From Liriodendron chinense (lineage: Eukaryota; Streptophyta; Magnoliopsida; Magnoliales; Magnoliaceae): a DNA stretch of 64,000 bases. How positions within the stretch are numbered: position 1 is the stretch's first letter; the number at the start of each line of letters is the position of its first letter. A model generated the notes under the pieces. It was not told the DNA's origin. It worked only from the letters and a program-made list of their open reading frames with translations, and searched no databases. Made by a program: the position numbers and the translations under genes. Of the stretch, positions 58,973-64,000 are shown in pieces. The stretch is taken from the NCBI GenBank assembly GCA_003013855.2, contig ML058484.1, positions 10,775,344 through 10,839,343 of the forward strand. The letters run 5' to 3'.

Positions 58973-60504
58973 CTTAAGCATGTAATCCGTGTAGGAATCG
59001 ACAACAATCCAATTTGAGGCCTTCTGGGAGTAGTACTCGGCAGTATCTTTAAGCATGGATGCTTCAAAGTCATCTGTGTAGCATGTCATGGATCCCATTC
59101 CAATCTCCACGAAGAAATCCACGGCATTCTTTAAGAGGGTGATGTTAATCTCCTCTCCTCGGCGCTCTTTATCAATCTATGGAACCAGATTTGTGCTAAT
59201 CATATGTAATCCTATAAGCAGAAACCATTAACATGTGGACATACCATAGAGATAGTGATGCCTCTGATCTGATCTTTCATTTCCTGGTAGACCTGAAACT
59301 CATAAAAAGATGGAAACTAGTCTAAAACACAGAGAAGAAACATTAAGCTTATGTTGTTCGTGCAAAGGCTCATCTGGGGCCCAGCAGGGATATGAGTGGA
59401 CCCCATAAATTGTGCTGATCAACTTATCAGGTGATCCACCCATGTATGTTGAATGTGGAAACATTGGCAAATTCTCTTTTCTAACACTCCATTTTTCTCA
59501 TATCTCAAAAAAATTAGACGTCGACGTGGGAGTAAGCATTCGATTCCCTTACCAAATCATGGAAGAATCCCTGACCGGTTTCAGCAAGCGGCGGAAGCAT
59601 TTTCTTAGGAAGGAAATAACGATTAAGATAATGAAAGAACCGAGAAAGCCATCGGATCATAACTTTGTGATTCGACCACCTTTTCACAAACTCCTCTAAT
59701 AGAGGTTCATTGCACTTCTCCTTTAAAGATGGTAACACCTGATGGATAAAAAAAAAAAAAAAAAGATTAGTATAGAACTAAGTTGCATTTTGGCCATGCA
59801 AGCAAAGTGAATTGCGAATGTCTAGAGTGCCAAAAGCCATTGACATTTCCAGGCATTCGCAGCATGGAAGCAGCCCCTCAAATTGCAATTACATTTCTTT
59901 CAACTCGATCTTGAAGATGATGTAATTGTAATTTGGAACTACGTCCATTAATATGAATGCTGAGCAGGGGATTAAACATCAGGCTAGCATTTGGATGCAA
60001 AATTCTATTAAATACCATTCCAGTTTGAAATGGTATTTTAAAACGTTGAAATTGAAGTTGATTGTCAATTGCATTTGGTCACTTTGGTTAGCCAATCATC
60101 AAATTGTGATTTGGTTTTCATGTCTATTTGGCAAGTCCAGTTCAAAATGCAATTTGGTTTATCAATTTTTTATATATTGAAGATGGCATGATGCACACAT
60201 GTTATATAGCACTGCAAGTTTCATCCTGGTCATCAGATCAATTGTGGAAAAAATGGGTAGTAGAGATTGATTACTCAAGAAAAGGTTTGACACCTGTCTG
60301 ATTTTCAATACAGCCACATCTACAATGTGACCAACCTGATCAGTAGCTAGGATTTTACAATGCCAATAGTTATGGTCTAGAAAATAGAAATGTCTCCAAC
60401 ACACCTCAGAAGTGATGTAGCCTTGAATAATCTCCTTATATCCTTGGTACAGTTGCTCCGTGTAGTCATGAGGGGGCTTCTGTTTGCACATGTTGTACAC
60501 AGTT
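58973..60504 (-). pseudogene. Second cullin-1-like gene fragment, exons 2-5 only
   Basis: Minus-strand exons: 60504-60405 (VYNMCKQKPPHDYTEQLYQG), 59738-59553 (NHKVMIRWLSRFFHYLN then RYFLPKKMLPPL), 59292-59245 (VYQEMKDQIRGITISM), 59176-58973 (DFFVEIGMGSM ... DDFEASMLKDTAEYYSQKAS). All acceptors and donors are GT-AG. Phases and three exon lengths (186, 48 and 204 nt, against 186, 48 and 219 in the plus-strand gene) match CUL1. The sequence is nearer to canonical CUL1 than its neighbour, keeping the helix in repeat 1 that meets SKP1 (NHKVMIRWLSRFFHYL). There is no first exon up to the window edge and nothing after YMLK, although that exon has a donor. No internal stop or frameshift is seen, so it is either recently truncated or part of a gene with a remote first exon. 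Functional status is open. Confidence 0.8.
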
Positions 60505-61180
60505 CTGGTTGATTGAAATCAAGGACATAAAATCCAACGTTCCGAATGTTATTCCAGCACCCAATAAAACAACAACAACAACAATATGTACTTGCACAGT
60601 TTCGGTATATAACAATTATAAATAGTGAAACATAAGATGAGAACGAGTGTCCATGATATTCTGATTGAGGAAAGAAATAATTAAAGACTAAGAATCCAGC
60701 GGAGGCGCGTGACCATGTAGCTCTCCTAAAGACGATTCGTGCCAATTTCTCAAATCAATTGAATGGTACAGATGATCTATTGCAACGCCTTTGGTATACA
60801 ACTGTTAAACGACAAAAGATAGTCACCTCAAACACCACAGTAGTTGATGCTCAAATAAAAATAACAAATTAAAAAATAATCAAAAAATTAATGCGATTTG
60901 TAGAAGTAGAGAGAGAGTCAGCAGCATGAAAGAGGTTTTTTTTTTCATTTTTTCACATACTTTAAGGCTTCCAAAAACGTGTGTGTGTGTGTGTGTGTGT
61001 GTGCACGGACACATGGCAATCACGTGGCACTGAGGTAGCTGCCAACGTTTAAAAACAATCAAACTAACGTTGTTGTAACATGCGACGAGGATCCAATCTT
61101 TTCATGCAAGACTTGGTCAATGCAAAAAAAAAAAAAGAATCATGCAGACAAGCCCAAGCTTGACATAGTGGGCACGCGCG
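60505..61180 (-). other. Region where the first exon of the minus-strand cullin would be expected
   Basis: No match to a CUL1 first exon (WEFMQ or SSEDYM-like) is seen on the minus strand. A (GT)n run lies at about 60,979-61,003. The 122-codon frame 60377-60745 is a frame-shifted reading of the cullin exon and its intron. Confidence 0.5.
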
Positions 61181-61189
61181 CGTGGTGTT

Positions 61190-61400
61190 AGGCATACCAT
61201 ATCTAAGGTCCAAATACAAAATCATATTACATAGAAGTATATGTAAAGGAGAAATTTTTCCTTTTAAGTTCCACTGTGTGACTATTCAAAAGGACTTACA
61301 AAAACTCCTCTGCAAATGTATTCTCTTCCCTTTTACATCCCCCCCCCCCCCCCCCCCCCCCTTTTTCCTTTTTTCGAAAAATCAAAACCAACAATCCTAC
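61190..61400. repeat. Left flank repeat of the copia remnant
   Basis: GACTATTCAAAAGGACTTAC and TATTCTCTTCCCTTTTACA here match, in the same direction, GACTATTCAAAAGGGCTTAC and TTATCTTCCCTTTTGCA at 63,347-63,405. A C-run at about 61,339-61,371 interrupts it. The two may be remnants of LTRs. Confidence 0.5.
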
Positions 61401-61879
61401 ACTATTTTTAAGAAAGAAAAAAATATTTGAGCATCAAATTCTGTGTGCGTAAGAAAAGGTGTCACGTAGACTTAAACGTTTGCATAGTGAGAAGCAATCC
61501 CTTACCATGGACTTAGTGGATAAAGCCTTACAAAACCAAGCTACTAAATGGTAATATCAGGACTTCACACACACATAAGATCACTACTTCTATTGCTGTA
61601 TATGAACAATATGCACTCTGAGGCTATGTGCTTGTCCCAATTTTATGAGGGCTCTAGAGAACCAGCCAGATTCTCATAGCACCTTCACACTCGTATAGGT
61701 GAGTCTATCAAAAGCACACTCGTGACCATGCATCCCATCTATAAGGACTATAAAACTCATTAAGAGGTTTGACCTCATCCTCTAATATGTTACAAGTAGC
61801 ATTGGTCTAACATTAGAACGGGACTGGAATCCCAGTTTCCTAGACCCAATGCCTTCTCAAACTACCATGTAACTCGTTC

Positions 61880-62697
61880 GTCCTATTGAATCTATTTTCT
61901 GTGATCTCCAGTCATTCAGGTTGGGTTACCATCACAGGTAGTTTACTCAATTGGCTTAAGTCTCATTCCTTTAGTAGTATTATAAAAATAAAAATAAAAT
62001 CCCTTGCAAAGCCCTTAGTTAATGAATCTATCAAGTTTTCTGGCAATCTAATCTCACTAATAAAAACCACTACTTTGAGTAATTCTCTATTTCTATTGTA
62101 TTTACAATTTATTGGTCTCCTTTTACCACTGTACTATGCATTATTTGCACATTTGATAGCTGCATTACTATCATGGTTTAGTTTAATAACAGGAATTGGT
62201 TTACTCCAAAATAGAATATCATACAAAAGATTTATTAACTACTCGGCTTCCTCCGCAACGAAGGTTAGACTTATAAGCTTAAATTTCATAGTAAAATTAG
62301 AGATAATAGATTGTTTTTTGGATTTCTGGGTTATAGCTCCACCTATGAGAAAGATATAACCACTGGTTACCTTACAACCATCAAAAACGAAATTTCAATC
62401 AGCATCAGTATATCCTTTCAATATTTTTTTTATATCCACTGTAGCATAAACCATGGTGTTGAGTCTTTTTCAAGTATCTAAGTACTCTACGAATAGCTTC
62501 TCAGTGCTCCTCACTAAGAGTATTAGTGAACGTATTTAACTTTCTTATAGAATAAACTATGTCAAGTCTGGTGCAGCTCATTACATAGATGAGACAGTCT
62601 ATTATAGTAACATATCAATTCTGATTTACAATTGTCTCTCTATTAGGATATAGATGAATGCTAGGGTCAAAATGAGTGCAAATTGGCTTGTCATCTG

Positions 62698-62768
<71 letters not shown>

Positions 62769-63280
62769 GAGACTTTGAAAGAACGATCTCATACATTTTC
62801 CTAATGATTTTGATCCCAAGGATTACATTCATCACTCCTAAGTCTTTGATTTCAAACTTGGAAGGAAAAAAAAAAAAAAAAAAGCCTTGGTTTGATTAAT
62901 GATTGTTATGATTGATCCAAATATAAGCAGGTCATCACCATACAAGCAAATGATGACACTTATAAAGCCATTACCCGTATAATATTATATACACTTATTT
63001 ACTTCATTTATTCTAAAATCATTATCTCTGAGAATCGAATCAAACTTAGCATGTCATTGCTTTAGAGCTTATTTAAGACCACACGAGGATTTAACTAATT
63101 TGCACACCCTTTGAGGTTGAGCATGGTTTACAAACCTTTTAAGTTGCTCCATGTAGATCTCTTCATATAAAAAAGCGGTTTTGACATCCATTTGATGTAT
63201 TATCAAATTTTGCAAAGATGCGATAACTATAAGGACACTAATGGATGCAATCCTAAATACTATAATAGGTGTCAAAAAAA
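61880..63280 (-). mobile_element. Ty1/copia retrotransposon, reverse transcriptase and RNase H, inactive
   Basis: On the minus strand the sequence reads, in broken frames, the copia reverse transcriptase: IIHQMDVKTAFLYEEIYMEQ, a downstream VCKLVKSSCGLK, and ICLYGDDLLIFGS carrying the catalytic YGDD-type motif. Then come a stretch near VMSCTRLDIVYSIRKLN, VLRYLKKTQHHGL and an RNase H-like region. A (TA)n microsatellite (62,697-62,768) splits it. Many stops; gag and integrase are absent. The plus-strand 157-codon frame at 61886-62359 is the antisense of this region. Confidence 0.85.
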
Positions 63281-63430
63281 GGCTATACCTTCCTTATATG
63301 ATTCTATCTATACTTTTTGGCTACCTTTCTTTCGAGATTCAATTTGAGACTATTCAAAAGGGCTTACAAAAGCACCTCTCTAAGGGTGTTATCTTCCCTT
63401 TTGCATTTTTTCTTATTTTTTCAAACAACC
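63262..63430. repeat. Right flank repeat of the copia remnant
   Basis: Direct-orientation partner of 61,190-61,400. It begins near the point where the copia reading ends, as an old LTR would. Confidence 0.5.
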
Positions 63431-63607
63431 AACACCGAATGCCACTCATACCACTTGATCTCTAAAGAAACAGTGATCAGGATCGTTGATTTTGTTGTGA
63501 ATCAAAAAATCAAGCAATGGTGTGCAATGATCGGGACCATTGATTTTGTTGTCCACCATGATAAAAGAAGGATACACAAGAGTAATGGCCCCCATTCATC
63601 GGCAAAA

Positions 63608-63722
63608 GAATAGGGATCCTCCGTTAAAACCAAGCAGAGAACGTCACAGTCAGGCTGAGTTGGACCAATCAGAGAGGTGACAAGCAGGATTTCCCTACTC
63701 GGTTTTAACAGAGGATCCGAAC
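63608..63722. mobile_element. Small MITE, about 110 bp
   Basis: GGATCCTCCGTTAAAACC and GGTTTTAACAGAGGATCC are inverted. The outer GGATCCTC is shared with the two 225-bp MITEs in the 41-kb region, hinting at related termini. Confidence 0.65.
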
Positions 63723-64000
63723 TCCAGGCAAAAACTCACCGCCCCTCCACACGGTGGTCCACCAAATCAACAGTCCCAGTCATGTTACACGTTTGCCATA
63801 CAATTTGTATGATGTGCAATAGTGCTATGACAACAATTCATAGGAAAAATACCGACGTGACATACGTGTTTGAGATCCAGGCCATTAGTCAGGTGTGGCC
63901 CGCTGTGTGTTGGGTGCGTTTCACACAAACCTTAGGATCTCGCCCCCCAATACACTAGAATTATGGGATATAATAATGCAATAATCAAAGATAAAGCATC
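63723..64000. other. Right end of the window, no recognised gene
   Basis: The open frame 63677-63958 has no recognised match and overlaps the MITE. Confidence 0.4.

Noticed and set aside
60377..60745. 122-codon minus-strand frame as the first cullin exon.
   Set aside because: It reads the real exon (60504-60405) in the wrong frame and continues into intron sequence.
61886..62359. 157-codon plus-strand open frame.
   Set aside because: It is the antisense of the copia RNase H region.

Overview
This window is nuclear DNA of a flowering plant. Genes are split by GT-AG introns, intergenic DNA is AT-rich and full of transposons, and every recognisable protein is closest to a plant family. The type of repeats leads me to guess a magnoliid or other early-branching angiosperm, with low confidence. 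No bacterial, viral or organellar operon is present, and I saw no tRNA, rRNA or CRISPR array.

Four gene models can be supported. (1) A TlyA/FtsJ-type 2'-O-methyltransferase (hemolysin-like) on the plus strand at 15.4-20.6 kb has six readable exons. Its first exon is not found. (2) ATG10, the autophagy E2-like enzyme, lies on the minus strand at 24.4-29.4 kb with six exons and two odd splice sites. (3) A cullin-1-like gene on the plus strand at 45.9-55.8 kb carries only the N-terminal cullin repeats; its second coding intron is 6.2 kb and full of repeats. (4) A second cullin-1-like fragment lies on the minus strand at 58.97-60.5 kb, tail to tail with the first. It has four in-frame exons, no first exon and no C-terminal half. 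A HAK/KUP potassium-transporter last exon with an internal deletion (9.6-10.45 kb, minus) is probably a relic.

Most of the rest is mobile DNA. 0-0.55 kb is the end of a CACTA element. 6.36-7.35 kb is an LTR-element remnant with a primer-binding site. 10.5-11.8 kb holds LINE fragments. 11.905-14.531 kb is a solo LTR with a perfect 5-bp target duplication, itself carrying a hAT MITE and a possible SINE scrap. 25.7-26.5 kb (inside an ATG10 intron) and 33.4-34.25 kb (inverted) are two copies of an RTE-type LINE tail. 32.2-42.7 kb is a dense array of long-inverted-repeat (foldback) elements of one family. One of these carries a 20-bp minisatellite and a 1-kb foreign insert encoding part of proteasome subunit alpha-4. 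46.3-52.5 kb (the cullin intron) holds a minisatellite, a dead L1-type LINE and a TATCG-rich inverted-repeat element. 61.2-63.4 kb is a decayed Ty1/copia element.

The genes do not form one pathway, though ATG10, the cullin fragments and the proteasome piece all relate to ubiquitin-like conjugation or protein turnover; this is probably chance. The most unusual features are the foldback family and its cargo, the paired N-terminal-only cullins, and the non-canonical ATG10 splice sites.
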